Source: Pipra filicauda
Taxonomy: Eukaryota; Chordata; Aves; Passeriformes; Pipridae
NCBI RefSeq assembly: GCF_003945595.2
Contig: NW_024104378.1
Coordinates: forward strand, 744,001 to 808,000
Direction: 5' to 3'
Length of the DNA stretch: 64,000 bases
Shown here: positions 49,553-61,800 of the stretch, piece by piece
Layout of the letters: the number at the start of each line of letters is the position of its first letter
Numbering within the stretch: the stretch's first letter is position 1
Notes under the pieces: model-generated
Seen by the model: only the letters and a program-made list of their open reading frames with translations
Told to the model about the DNA's origin: nothing
Databases searched by the model: none
Program-made: the position numbers and the translations under genes

Positions 49553-52500
49553 CACTGTCATAAAGAAAGCATTTTACAATCAAGTAGCCAATTATGCCAA
49601 AATGGAAATAAAACTCTGTAAACGACAGAATAATTAGAGCTGTAATAATTACAGTTTTCAGTAGAAATTCTGAAATGTGAAAATGTATGAAAAACTCAGT
49701 TTGTAAAAGATTAGCATAGTGCTAAGGATCAGATCAGACTAAAAAATAACCTTTTCCATCCAAGCAATAGGTCATTTTTGAACAGAAAGGAAAGTGTAGG
49801 TGGCATAAAAGGTCAGGATTTTGGTACCGTCTTAAAGAAGTACAGGTACAAATCCACAGGTACAAATACTGTCCTTTTGAGAACAAAGTGAAAGGGGCAC
49901 CAAAGAGGATGAAAAAAGGTCTGCATACCCAAATCCTACAGAAACTTCATTATCCCTGAGTGCCAAAGACCAGATTTATAAGGGCAGCTGACTACATTTA
50001 TCAGCCTTACCTGCTGACTCTCTCTGGAAACCGCAAGCTACTCATCTTTCCAGTAAAGCATATAAAGGAGTAAATAGGAGCCCTCTGAAAGCTGAAGACT
50101 GTCACAACTTTCATGTTCTTCTGTTTTCCCACTGCTCTTTCTTTGTTTCATTCACTTGTATTTCCAGACCTCTCTTCTCCAGCAGGCAACCTCTCCGTGG
50201 ACCGTAGACTGGGTGCTCAAGCCGGGGTACAACGTGAGGCACTTTCAGTAAATTCAATCTGCAGAAGCCACTCAGGGCACCCAGCCTCAGATGCTCCATA
50301 AAACTGATGCAAGCACAAAGCTGGGGGTGCAATATCAGAGACCTCTTTTGAAAAAAAAACAAACAAAACCCAAGACACAAAAAAACCCCTCAGGACAATA
50401 TTTTAAGTCATTGACACAACTGAGCAGCAAAAAAGTCAAAAGCAGTCAATCTCAGTCAAACACAGTAAAAATATCAATGTCAGGCCAAAGTCACAATTTT
50501 CAATTTATGGGGGTGTGTATTTGTTTGTTTGTTTATTTAGGGCGAGTTTTCCATTTTTATATTGTTTACCGAGTTAAAGCAGTGCCACTTCCTGCATCTC
50601 CCTTTTCTGAACACAGTCCACACATGGGTGACAGGAGCGTAACCTGTTCTAGGCTTGGCCAGGTGATACTGTTGACATATAACCACACTTCTGCCGTTAG
50701 CAGGGCTGTCCCACATTATTTATTCAGCCCATTTACCATGGACTGATGCCATTTTGAGAGTGAAAGTGCTGCTGCAGGATACATCAGTGCAGCTCTGTCT
50801 GTGTTTGTCTTCTCAAACAGCTCCCAACAAATCTAAATTTAGAGCACTGCCAGCCTGTCTTATCAGCTAGACGCATAAAATCTGGGATTAGTTTAATTAA
50901 CATTCACACAACCCTGCTGCAGAGAGTCCCCTGAATGTGGCAGTGATGGGAATCATGTGCAGACAGCAAACACACAGATGTAAGAGGGAGCACGCACTTG
51001 CCTTTTCTTGGTGCTGGCGGAGAGGTACTTGCAGCCCCTGTGCTGTATGCAACCCTATTCCCACCCTGGGTGCTGCCCTTGAGACTGGCAGCATTGGGGT
51101 GGAGGTGAAACCTCTCCATCCTCCTCCTCAGTGGCTGCAGGGAGGTATGGGGTACAGCTACAACCGGTGGGGCCTCTGTGGGCACCATTGTATGGGACCA
51201 GTCCCAGCAACGATGGTGGCACCACAGTCGCTGTGAGACAAGGCAGCCAAGTTGAGGATGAGGGATGAAGGTCTTAGCACTAAGGAAGACCCCAAATTTG
51301 AAGGACATTTTTTGTGTCTCCTCATGTTTGGCATGCAGAGATAGCATGTTGTGCTATGGGCAGACTCATCCTCCTGCCTCAGCAGTTGCTGATGTCAGCC
51401 AGCCTACCCTTGTCCTCAGGCTGCAGTATCCTACAGGAGTAATAGCTGGACTGATGGATGGATTTGGGCAGGGGCGGGGACGATGCTTTGGCAGGGTCAT
51501 GGCATTTTCTGTACTTCTGCTCGGGTAACACACGGCTCATCCCAAGACGTGATGTGTGTTTGGAGTGGTGTCATTAGGTTAAAGCAAGAGTGTCAGGCTG
51601 GCTGGACATGTGGCGAAGGGAGAGAAGGGTCGCCCTGCTGCCATTACCCACTGCAGCTGATATCTTCTGCAACATCATCTACAACAGAGACTGTATCTGC
51701 ATGTTTGCTGTTGGGATTTGTGACAGCTGAAGTAATCTGGGAATTCTGAATTGCCAATGAGAAAGTATTCAGCTATTTCCATGTAGGAAGGATTCTATGC
51801 TAATAGCACCGTACTAGGCATATAGTACATGAGAAAAACAATTCTCACTATTTCATGTGCTCAGCCCAATCTTTAAACCACAATCAACAAAACAGAAAGA
51901 CATGGAGGGAAAAAAATTAATTTAAAAATTAATTCAGAGGGAGTGCTTACACCAGGATTAGTGATTTAATTCAATACAGAATTACTCTAGGCATGCATAA
52001 TTCAGAGTGAGCTTTGTACTTCAACTTAAAAAGGAAAAAAAATTCTGACACTTGTACTCTAACAGACTGCAATGGGATGTGCTTAACTTTTTCACTCTAA
52101 GTGTCATTACTACAAGGATTTCTTATGAGACTGGGGACCAAATGAAAAGCAGGAACTGTGATTTTCAGGATTTCAGAACAGCTTAGTAGCCACCAGCATT
52201 ATGGACATGGTTTTCAGCAGTGACTTTCAAAACTGCAATAAGTAGTCCACAGAGAGAGCTGGACACCACATCAGTGGTATTTTCAATTAGTGTGGTGAGG
52301 ACTATCTGGGAGAGACATTATAGGCTGGCAGCAGTCCACAGGCTCAACTACTTTAAAAACCACTGATGTGATTTGTGGCATAAATAGTGTTTTTCTGCAG
52401 CCTTGAAACCTTTCAGAAAATAAATAAAATTTTATTTTATGAATACAGCTTACAGGTCTTTCCATCAAGCACATGTGTTTGGGTTATACAAGATATGCAG

Positions 52501-52615
52501 TTTTTATGCCAAAAATAGGAATTCTAAATAAGTAAATATTAGTCATATCACACATACATTGGTCTTTTGCCTATGATAGTTATTAGTAGCTGCTAAGAGA
52601 GTACCAGCTTATCTA

Positions 52616-52703
52616 TTAGATATATACATATATATACATATATGTATATACATATATATACATATGTATATATATATGTATACATATACATATATATATA
52701 TAC
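52616..52703. repeat. (TA/CA)n alternating purine-pyrimidine microsatellite
   Basis: About 88 bases of almost strictly alternating purine-pyrimidine sequence (units TATA, CATA, TGTA) contain several internal palindromes. Such tracts can form cruciform or left-handed DNA and are length-unstable. Confidence 0.93.
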
Positions 52704-53761
52704 AGTAGAATAGGTGAATGACAGGGAGGGATGGAAAGTTTTCCTGCAATTTTAGTAATCTCCCCCTGTACTCAGAAAATTTGATCTCTGAAGAGTTGTT
52801 TTACTGAAGTCTGCCATGAGTCCCAAATGTGACCATATGTCAGCACTGGGGTTTCAATCCGTACTGCCAGGCTCCTTGTAATTTTGAATCTAGAAGTTTT
52901 CTTTTCAGTCTGCCACTGATACACAAATAGAGGGAAAGACTTTTTAATACCAATTACAAAGGAAAATATCATTGTTTAACAGCTGCCTGAAAAGCCTTTG
53001 CAAATGCCAAAAGATCTCACAAGATCAGGGGAATTTTTATGTTGCTCAGAATTTTATATAGAATAAAATAAAAAGAGGCTCTGAAGGGAAATGCTGCTAA
53101 TCTACTTAAAACTGGCATAGTTTTACTGAGTGCAGGATATTCAGTATTTTCTCCTTCTCCTTCAGTTTAGTTATTAATTTGATTTTTGAAAGCTCTGAAA
53201 GCAGGGGCTGTGGGAAATTTGAAAATATTTTCCTTTTAAAATAAAAGGAATCACGTGTTAATCTAGCTCTGGTAAAGAACGTCACAGCCACAGCCTTAAA
53301 TTTCATTGCTTGGTTCCCAAAGGAGGGTTATATTATATCCCTCTTTTTGTTTCTTTGGCTCTCTGGCTCAGGTTAAGTACAAGGCTGCTTAGTCTTCTTA
53401 TGAAAGATGGTTAAAGAAGCATAACAGTAATGTCCAGTCATCTTACCTGGGAAGTGAGATTGGCTTTAGCAGAGGTGGTTCAAATACCAGTTTCTATGTA
53501 CCAAGACAATACCCTCAACACAAGAGGCTGGGTGAACATAGGATCTCCTGGGCAAGAGCTGTGGGAATCACAAGCATGCAGGTAAGGGCACTTGGTGGGG
53601 AAACGAGGAATTTTCATCAACTTCATTTTGTCCTGTTCTTGAATACAAAAAAAGAAATGTCTCAGGATATGAAACTCCACAGTTCAGTGTTCCCAAAACT
53701 AAATACAATTTGTTGGCAATTTGGTTTTCATCAGTCTTTCTCCTATATTGTGAATTCCATT

Positions 53762-53835
53762 TAGATAATGCTAGGTTGACAGTTGGACTTGATCTTAAAG
53801 GTCTCTTACAACCTTGATGATTCTATGTTTCTATT
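53762..53835 (+). mobile_element. Short CR1 3'-end fragment
   Basis: 'taggttgacagttggacttgatcttaaagg' type sequence is followed by 'gtctcttacaaccttgatgattctatg'. These are the last ~70 bases of a CR1 of the subfamily whose 3' end reads 'ggttggacttgatgatcttag'. The rest is absent. Confidence 0.75.
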
Positions 53836-56800
53836 CTTACATCCAGTGTCACACTTGAAAGTAGACCAGTGGCTTTATATCTAAAGAAATACTTACAGGC
53901 ATGAACCTGTGGAAATACTCCAATGTTTGTGCAATGCAGGATTTTGTGCATACAAGTAAATGTGTGCAAACATGTAGAAAGAGTTAGCAGGCCCTTATTG
54001 TGTGGGAAGTTCATTTTTGATTCAAAAAAATCCCACAGAGTGGGAAGGAATCTGCCACAGTTTTCTTTTTAAAATTTCTACTTCTTTCCGTTTCTATCAT
54101 TGTTTCACTTAGCCTGCAGAGGCACAAACAGTACAGTCAGGCCAGCTCCATTAACAACCCTAGCAAAAGCACCTTGGTGAGGCACGGTTGCACTTCTTCT
54201 AACTCAAAATTCTCCTTAGAGTGCATGGAGCAAGCAGCATGCATGAAGCCAAAGGTGCCCTCCTTAGCCCTCGTTTGGCCTCAGGTCCCTTGGGGAACTA
54301 AACTTTGAAATATTTCCAGAGCAAAAATAATGTTACTCACTTCCACAAATATAAATCCATTGAAACACTGATTGCAAGCTATTGCTGTGAAATGCAAGTA
54401 CATTTTCTAGGACTTGAAAGCACAAATTCATGAAAGACCTGCTCTTCTTGTCCATGTTAAATTCTTTGTGGGAAGTTTTATATGTATTCTTAGGCCTTCT
54501 CTGCACAGCATCACACTGAATGTGGGAACAAACAAGGCAAGCATAAGACCCAAGGCTTTAGATAACATGCAGATGCACTTGATATTGGTTGTATGTTTTT
54601 CTGAATCAGATTTTACAAGTGATTTCCCTGGAAGCTTTTTGGGGCCAAAACCCCTGAGGAAATTTTGGCACGCACTAATCACAATAGTTTTCTGTGGTGA
54701 CCAACATCTCTGGGCTGGTTGGTGCAGCTTAGACCCCCTGTAACATAATACAAAAGAAAATCCTTGGGACTTCCTTCCTTGTGACTTACAGAAATATCAC
54801 CCAGTAATTGTCCTTTTGGCCTTTTGCCTGGAGAATGGGATTTCTTCTCTTTCTCTTCTCCAAGTCATTGCCTCAAAGGCTTGCCAGTTTCTAGAGTTGT
54901 AGGAGAAAAGCTGCTGAGAAAGGGTCAGGCAGAGGATGAGCTTTTGTAAAGAAAAGGAACCCCCATACATCACCACAACAGGCAGTCATGTAGCTGAGTG
55001 AAGGGTATATCCCTTCTTTTTCATTTTCTATTATTGTCTGACTCCTCACAAGAAGAACAGCTATAAATGGCTATTCTGGTATTTTTAAAAAATGAAATAA
55101 TAAAAAGGGATATGCAAATTTCAGCTTACTTTTAATGCCTTCTTTAATAAGTACTGAATGTTCTCAGCACTCCAGGGGAAGCAGAAGGAGTGGTATATGC
55201 AGTCTATTTTTAGTCTCTCAAACGTTATTTCCAGTGCACCCAGTAATGTATTATGGATTTCCGGATGGTAGAACAGCCGTTGAACTCTTCTAATTTCTCA
55301 AAATCTATCTAAAATTCAATAATTGTCTTCAGCTGTCTGAATTTTCACTACGTATCATTAGTCTGACTGTGCTGAACCTTCCCATCACTTTAGCCATTCT
55401 GCCACTGCCCACCCTGCAAATGCCTTGCAACCAGCAATGCATAAAGAAGGCTCTGATGTGGTGGTAGCTGCATAAATTGGCTTCATTTCATGGATCCAGC
55501 ATGGAAGGGGTAGCTGCTCCTCTGACTGTACAGGGCAGCCCCTCACATTAAACCCTTCTGTTTCATAGGAGGAGATTACAAGATTGCAAGGGGATGTTTT
55601 CAGAACTGAGATTTCAAATGTGTAAGTACTGGCAACACACATTGTGTGAGAGGTTGATTTAGCACACAACAGTTCTAAAATAAATTGGGCTACTGAGGGT
55701 AGAAGGGAAGTTTCTTCTCAGGCTATTACATGATTAATAGCAAGAAGACAAAGCTTAGTTATCAAAAAACACGTTGTTGGCAGGGTGCATGAGGTTCTAT
55801 ACTGGGAACATGCAATGCATTCTACATGTACCTACACAGGCCATTTCATGTGAGTGTGACACACTTGGTTCAATGTGCTGATGGAAAAGAAGTCACATGT
55901 GTGTTACACAGCCTGAAGATAACACAAAATAAGTCAAGATAGTCTAATCTAAAGCCGTCTGCAAAAATTGTCATCAGAATACTAAATAAGAGGGCAATAA
56001 CCTTGCAGGTGAAATTGAGTGCAAATAAAAGCATAGTCAAGCTCAAAGAGAAAATTATCTTGACCACACATACCCATCCACATCCTCTGAATTACCCACT
56101 ATGAGCCAGAGAAGAGCTCTTGATATTAATGCGACTAGTTGCCCGGAAATGTCACTCAGTGCTCAGAGACATTCAGAAAAACAATTAAACTATTAGTCAT
56201 GTGGTCAGTAATATGATTGTTGCAGTAGAGTACAAAAAGTTTGTATATTAGATTGTAGGTAGAAGGAGTAGATGAGTGTTCAGGCATGCAAACCCTTTTC
56301 TGCTTCTCAGGAACAGAGAGTGAAATGGGAAGCACGATTGTACCACCATATAAAAGCATATAAATGTATCTTCAATATTGCTTCCAGTGTCAGTCATCCC
56401 AGATTAAAAATATGATAAATTTTAAAAATACAGAGATAAGACATATGGAACAGCTTCTTTTGAGAGCAGAAAAACATAGTTTTATATTCTTCAGCATGCA
56501 GAAAAGAGATTCGACATGGGACTCTGCACAGACAAGAACTGGTGCTCCAGTGAAAATTAATAGGGAAAAACAATTGATTTTCCTCACAATACAAGGATTG
56601 TGAACATCTAATGTGATTACTGGGCAGCAGGTTTTAAATAAACAAATTGAAGTACTTTTTTATGCAATGTCTAACTTAATTGTTCCACATCTGTGGAACA
56701 GTTTTGCACTATTTTGAAGGAGAGGGAAATGAGAACAGATAGAATTGTAGCGATATGGGAAGATCAGAAACGTAGGTGTCACATTTAAAGGTCAATGGCT

Positions 56801-57899
56801 AGGAGAGGGAACAAATATCAAAACGCCCTCGTGTGCACAGGATATTTAGCAGATTGGTGAAAATAATTTATCCTGTGAAAACCCTTGGTGAAGATAAAGA
56901 GAGGGTGTTCTTTGAATTAGCAGTGAGTTAAAACTTGCTCTGATATGATACAACACTTAGTAAATCTGCAAACTAAGTTATGCCCTATTTTAAAATCCTG
57001 ATTTTGTTACACTTTTAAGCTTTTTGCTCTGTGGCAAGCCAGTCAATAATTGCTGGGTTTAGACACAAAACCCCATAATCCGTGAACTAATCTTAAACAA
57101 ACACACATCCCCAGACACCCTTTGTGTTGTTCCTCTCACTGCTGCAGTTGCGTTTCTGCCTCTGATCCATACGGTTTAGCAGCCACTGACTTAGCCACAG
57201 AATAACTTATTTCTTGTGATCCTGGCTCTCTATCAGCTCATGCTCAGGCTTCATTTGCAAGTTATTTCCTGCACAAGTTTGGCTTTTCCAACTCTTTTTG
57301 CCAGGTGACTAGCAGGCAAGAGCTTGTGACAGACACAGGCCGAGAAGGGTGGCACAGGGACACCTCAAATACACATTTAAGGAGTTTTGCCCACGGATTT
57401 ATGTCAGCCTGAGGGTTAAAGAAGTTGCATGTTAGCTGACAGAGCTGTGCCAGGAGATGGCCTTGGAGAGACACAGAAATCTTGTTCATGGCAGTTTGCC
57501 AGGAGAGTTTATGTCGTTACTCCAACCATTATGAACTCCACTGGGAAAACAACTCACTCACTAACACAACCTGCGCAAAAGAGCATTTGCCACTTGAATT
57601 TGGACATTGGGCTTAGGTCGCTTCTGGCTACAGCTCAAGGCAAAGGGTGTATGTGGCAGAGAGGAGAGGCCATGGGAGCTAAGTAGGGCTCAGTCAAGTA
57701 AGGCAGAGATCAAAGAGTGGTCATTACCCAAGCTGATCTGCAAGAACTGGTGCAGAGTGAATGGCTCCTTGGCAGCTCCTCTCCTCCCCAGCAACTTTGG
57801 AGCAGCTTTTATCTAAACACAGCACTAGGTAGAGCAAAGCCTGTGCGTGAGAGCTTGGCTTGATGCAGTGTTGAAGAGAAATATTGCACCTCCACTGCC
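53836..57899. other. 4.1 kb unique DNA
   Basis: No gene was recognised. The stretch holds a 20-base dyad at 56681-56700 and otherwise only short frames (up to 109 codons). Confidence 0.5.
56681..56700. repeat. 9-bp inverted repeat with 2-base centre
   Basis: 'tgttccaca' (56681-56689) and 'tgtggaaca' (56692-56700) are exact reverse complements around 'tc'. The half-sites resemble steroid-receptor half-sites, but their order is the reverse of the usual response element, so no factor is assigned. Confidence 0.88.
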
Positions 57900-58814
57900 T
57901 CACCCCAGCTGCACTTGCACTTGCCCCACTCTTGCGCTTGTTGGTGACAGGCTAGTTCTCCAAGCTGCAGAGATGCTGTTCCATGCAGCACTTGTCAAAT
58001 TCATCATTATGATGCCCCAGTGAAATTTCCTTTTTTCACATAATTCCAGTAGTTCTGGGAACATCTTTTTACTCAGATCAAAGCTCTGGACTCTGCAAGG
58101 ACAATCTTTCAGAGCTGTGCCTGCACTGGGTACTGGTTGCTCACAGAGGAGGGGCATGGGCTGCTGCAGCACCCATGAGGCCTCTGGCAGCCACCTGTCT
58201 CCTTGTCCCCTGTACTCCTTACCAGTCTGACCAGGGATGTGAGGGTGTTTTGCAAATATCCCGGAGAGCTGGGCCATGGAGGAGGAAGAGTCTGTGTTAT
58301 ATCCTGTCTTTAAAAAAGCTGCTTTTGGCCTTAACTTGCCTGCTTCCTCACCTTCCAAGTGCAGCACTGTGTGTCCTCTCCTCCAGAAGGTGTGAGCCAT
58401 GAGGCATTGGGTGTTTGGGCTTCTCCTAACATGGGAGGACCAGATGGGGCAGTAGTTGGTGGCCATAATTATGCAGCCCTCCAACAGCACCACAGAGGGG
58501 TGAGCATGAAAGCTACTTCCCGATGTAGCTGTTAGAGTGCTCGTGCCCCCACGTTTGCAGACTGACATGCCCTGCATTTCACATTGCAGCTCATGCAATG
58601 AAACCGTAGATCCGATTTGTCGCTGCCTGAGAAGGTGCATCAGATCCATATTTAAACAGGTGAATTGCTCTTTCAGCAGCAGCCTATAGGAGCAAACTGA
58701 GAGGCTCCGCTTTATTTCATGTTTTATGACAGCCAGCATGTAAGCTTGTAGTGCTTGGCAAGCAGAGGATAAGAGAACTCCACGTGACTTCCCTGTCCAA
58801 TTCCTGCGTTTCAT
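57900..58814 (-). other. 304-codon open frame, unassigned
   Basis: This is the longest ATG-started frame in the window, on the minus strand from 58814 to 57900. The predicted product starts MKRRNWTGK and ends in VQVQLG. It has many cysteines, histidines and tryptophans spread without a regular spacing, no signal peptide, no clear membrane segment and no motif I recognise. It does not overlap a recognised repeat. A plus-strand frame of 75 codons (58175-58402) lies inside it, so the region is generally stop-poor. Chance explains some long frames in locally GC-richer DNA, but 304 codons is unusual here. A bird gene of this length would usually be split into exons, which argues against coding. 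It could be a lncRNA exon, a single-exon gene or chance. Confidence 0.2.
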
Positions 58815-60769
58815 TTTACTGCCTCCCTTTGCCTTGCTGTCAACACACTCCTACCTGCTTTGCCTTGCACACTCAACTCCTCCTCCTGCCTTCACCTGGC
58901 TGCCTGCACCAGCCCCTCCACCATGGATGCATTCCCTGTGGCCAGGGCAAGGTGGGCTTCAAGGGGTACATGGTGGGGTAAGCATAGGAGAAGTTAAGGG
59001 CATGTTGGTATCTGCAGATCAGAGAAGCAGCAGTTCAAATATCTGTCTTTAACGCCTCTAAAAAAAGGGCAGCAAAGTTCGGAGCAAAGAACAGAGTAAC
59101 ACCTTCACGCTACCATTTTTCTGTGCCTTTTTTTAACTGCCCACAGGAGAGAAGTGTGAAATGCAGCCCCAGAACAGGCTGCCCATAAAAATTATTTTTT
59201 GCAAAAACTTTTCCCTCTTTTTCCAGCACCTTGCAGTCTGGATAGATTTTTGAGTATGTTGCATTCAACTTACAAGTCTAAGGTGAAACAGTGGAAGAAA
59301 ACCAGAAGATTATGTTGCTTGCTAGGCTATGAATTATTATTTTTGTAATTATTTTTCTCAAAGAATACCCAAGACTAATTCATAGAATTTACCTTCTCCC
59401 AGCTATAAGACTTACATGACAGCAAACACAAAAGAATCTGATGGGCTTTTTCTTGATCTAAACATTTTGTGAGGAGAAAATATGTGTAAGGGTGAGAGAA
59501 GTTGTCCCAAATTGTAAGTTGTGAACGGAGAAATTAAGAGGCAAGTCACCAAAATAAAGTCTAAAAAATAAAGAAGAGGAAAGGAAGAAGGGTGTGCTGC
59601 ATGTCTTAGACACATCAGTGTGATGCAAAGCCTGGAAACAAGTGGTGACAGGAGAAACAGTTTATGCTGAGAAATAAGAAAGGCAGCTACAAAGGTAGAT
59701 AGGATGTAAGAGACCCTCATTAGAGTCTACAGTTATGAGAGAAAAGTTATCCATCTACTGGAAAAAGTTTGACAAGGGCATAGACACAAAATTAAATTCC
59801 TTCAGCTGCACCCCATTTTGGTTTACTCTTTTATTGATGAAATTGCTCCCTATTAAGACTAGTGCAGCAAATTCCTTTTCTAGAAGGTTAGCTTGAACTA
59901 TCCTGGACGTGGGGACCAGAGTTTAAAGAAATCCATCTGAAAATGAGTTTCATTTGCCTCTTTGCTGTTTTGGACAGCCAAGTAAGCTTTTGCAGAAATT
60001 TTAAGCTGTTATTGACATTTTCGTGTCTTCCCTACAGCAATCAATTAAAGGTGGACACAACTAACATAACTGCATCCTCAGGAAACTGGTGGGTCTGGAT
60101 ATAAAGCCTGGAATGTGCATGCATGTGAGAGGGTGAGGAGCTGGAAACACTGTTAAGAAGTTAATGGTCCTTAAGACTTTAGACCTCACTTTGGATCCAT
60201 AAGATATATTACCCTTAGAAAGGGGCATGATGTGAGTCGCTTTCAGCATTCCAGGGTACACTCTAGTGTCACAAGAGTGGTTACCAGGGAAGTGTGTAAC
60301 CAGGGTGTTCTTCAAACGCTCTACAAGTAAATGGCCTCATCACTGCAAGTGGTGACAGTCTTGGCGGTATGTCACTCAGCTTGTACTGAGAGCTCAGTTT
60401 TGAGAGCAGAAAATCACATCAGTAGTCTATAAAAAGAAGGTATAAGCCTCCTTAACAATACACATGAAAGGAGAAATAAAGACATCAGAGCTGTCATTCA
60501 GCAGAGGTCTATGCAGAGCAAGCACAGTTACTTCCTTCACCAGGCTTCACAGCCCAGCAGACAGCAGAGAGGAAGCTGCGTGACTCAATGCTCTGTTCAT
60601 GAAAACTTTGCTGTCTGGGAGAGCAGGTAAATAAAACAAAGCATAGTCAAGCCTATTATAGTAAAGTCACACAAATTTATGTGTGTTTGTTGTCAAGATC
60701 ATGCTCTGTAGGGTAGAGGTTTTCCAAATATTATAACCCCTCTAAAATGGAAAAGAATAAAACAGAATA
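58815..60769. other. 2 kb unique DNA
   Basis: A C/T-rich patch lies at 58.80-58.97 kb. Otherwise no gene or repeat was recognised. Confidence 0.5.
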
Positions 60770-61712
60770 AAATAATTCAGTGAAAGGGGCCTACAACAAT
60801 CCTCTAATCCAACTGCCTGGCCACTTCAGGGCTGGCCAAAAGTTAAAGCATGTTATTAACAGAGTTATCCAAATGCCTCTTAAACACTGACAGGCTTGAG
60901 GCATCAAGCAGCACTAGGAAGCCTGTTCCAGTGTTTGACCTCACTCTTGATAAAGAAATGCTTCCTAATGTCAAGTCTGAGCCTCCGTGATCCAGCTTTG
61001 AGCCATCTCTAGTTCCTCAAGAGAGTCAAGGGCACCTCCCAGTTTGGTATCTTCAAAAAGTTGCTAATGGTGCATTCAGCTCCTGCATCCAGATCATTGA
61101 TAAACATATTGAACAGAACTGGCCCAAAAGTTGAACCTTGGGGAACTGCCCTGGTGACTTTCACCAGCCAGATATAGCCTCATTCACTACAAGCCTTTGA
61201 GGTCCTGCCGTTCACCCAGCTCACCCAGAATCCATTCATCCCACAGCTGGACAATTTGTCCAAAAGGATGTTTTGAGGGACAGTATCAAAAGCCTTACTA
61301 AAATCCAGAAAAACTACATCCACCACCTTCCCTTCATCTGCTAGGTGGGTGACCTTCTCGTAGTTATCAAATTAGTTAAACAGAACTTTCCCTTTGTGAA
61401 CCCTTGTTGACTGTGCCTGATCATTGCATTGTTCTTTAAATGCCTTTTGGTAGCACCCAATATGATCTTCCCCATAATTTCTCCTGGAACTGAGGTTAGC
61501 TTAGTAGTTCCCTAGGTCTTCTCTCGCACTTGTAATTGGAATAACGTTGGCCAACTTCCAGTCAGAGGGGATGACCCCAGACTATCAAGACCTTTGGTGG
61601 ATGGTTGAGAACGGTCCTGCAATAACATTCACTAGGTCTTTCAGTACTCTGGAATGAACCCCATCAGGCTCCATGGACTTGTGAACATTCATCTCATACA
61701 ACAAGTCCCTTA
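60770..61712 (-). mobile_element. CR1 LINE with internal deletion
   Basis: The plus strand starts with a reversed CR1 3' UTR of another subfamily: 'agtgaaaggggcctacaac' at 60780, 'ctaatccaactgcctgg' near 60803, 'atgcctcttaaacactgacagg' near 60873 and 'gaagcctgttccagtgtttgacc' near 60918. At about 61010-61030 it jumps into the RT region, continuing through 'cagtttggtatcttc' (the FADD box region), 'ttggggaactgccctggtg' near 61137 and 'agtatcaaaagccttactaaaatcc' near 61282 to 'ccatggacttgtgaac' near 61671. About half a kilobase of the usual element, coding the ORF2 C-terminus, is missing. The catalytic box region has also lost a base. No reading frame of use remains. Confidence 0.88.
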
Positions 61713-61800
61713 TATTTATATACACATACTGCAATCATAATATATATGTGTGTATATATAGCATGTATATATATATATATAGTATATATAGTGCATGGGT
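61713..61800. repeat. TA-rich microsatellite abutting CR1
   Basis: An interrupted TA/TG tract ('tatatatgtgtgtatatata', 'tgtatatatatatatatag') starts within about 10 bases of the last recognisable CR1 base. Confidence 0.88.

Larger units (their letters stand above)
48108..53761. other. 5.6 kb unique AT-rich DNA
   Basis: The stretch contains an imperfect hairpin (49513-49552), a short TTTG repeat (50520-50538) and the AT/CA microsatellite at 52616-52703. A locally GC-richer patch at 50.90-51.65 kb has overlapping frames up to 151 codons (50291-50746 plus) and 147 codons (50904-51347 minus). None has a recognisable domain. Confidence 0.5.

Noticed and set aside
50291..51347. Frames of 151 and 147 codons near 50.3-51.3 kb
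   Set aside because: No recognisable domain, broken by overlapping frames on the other strand, no consistent coding character. The stretch is merely GC-richer.
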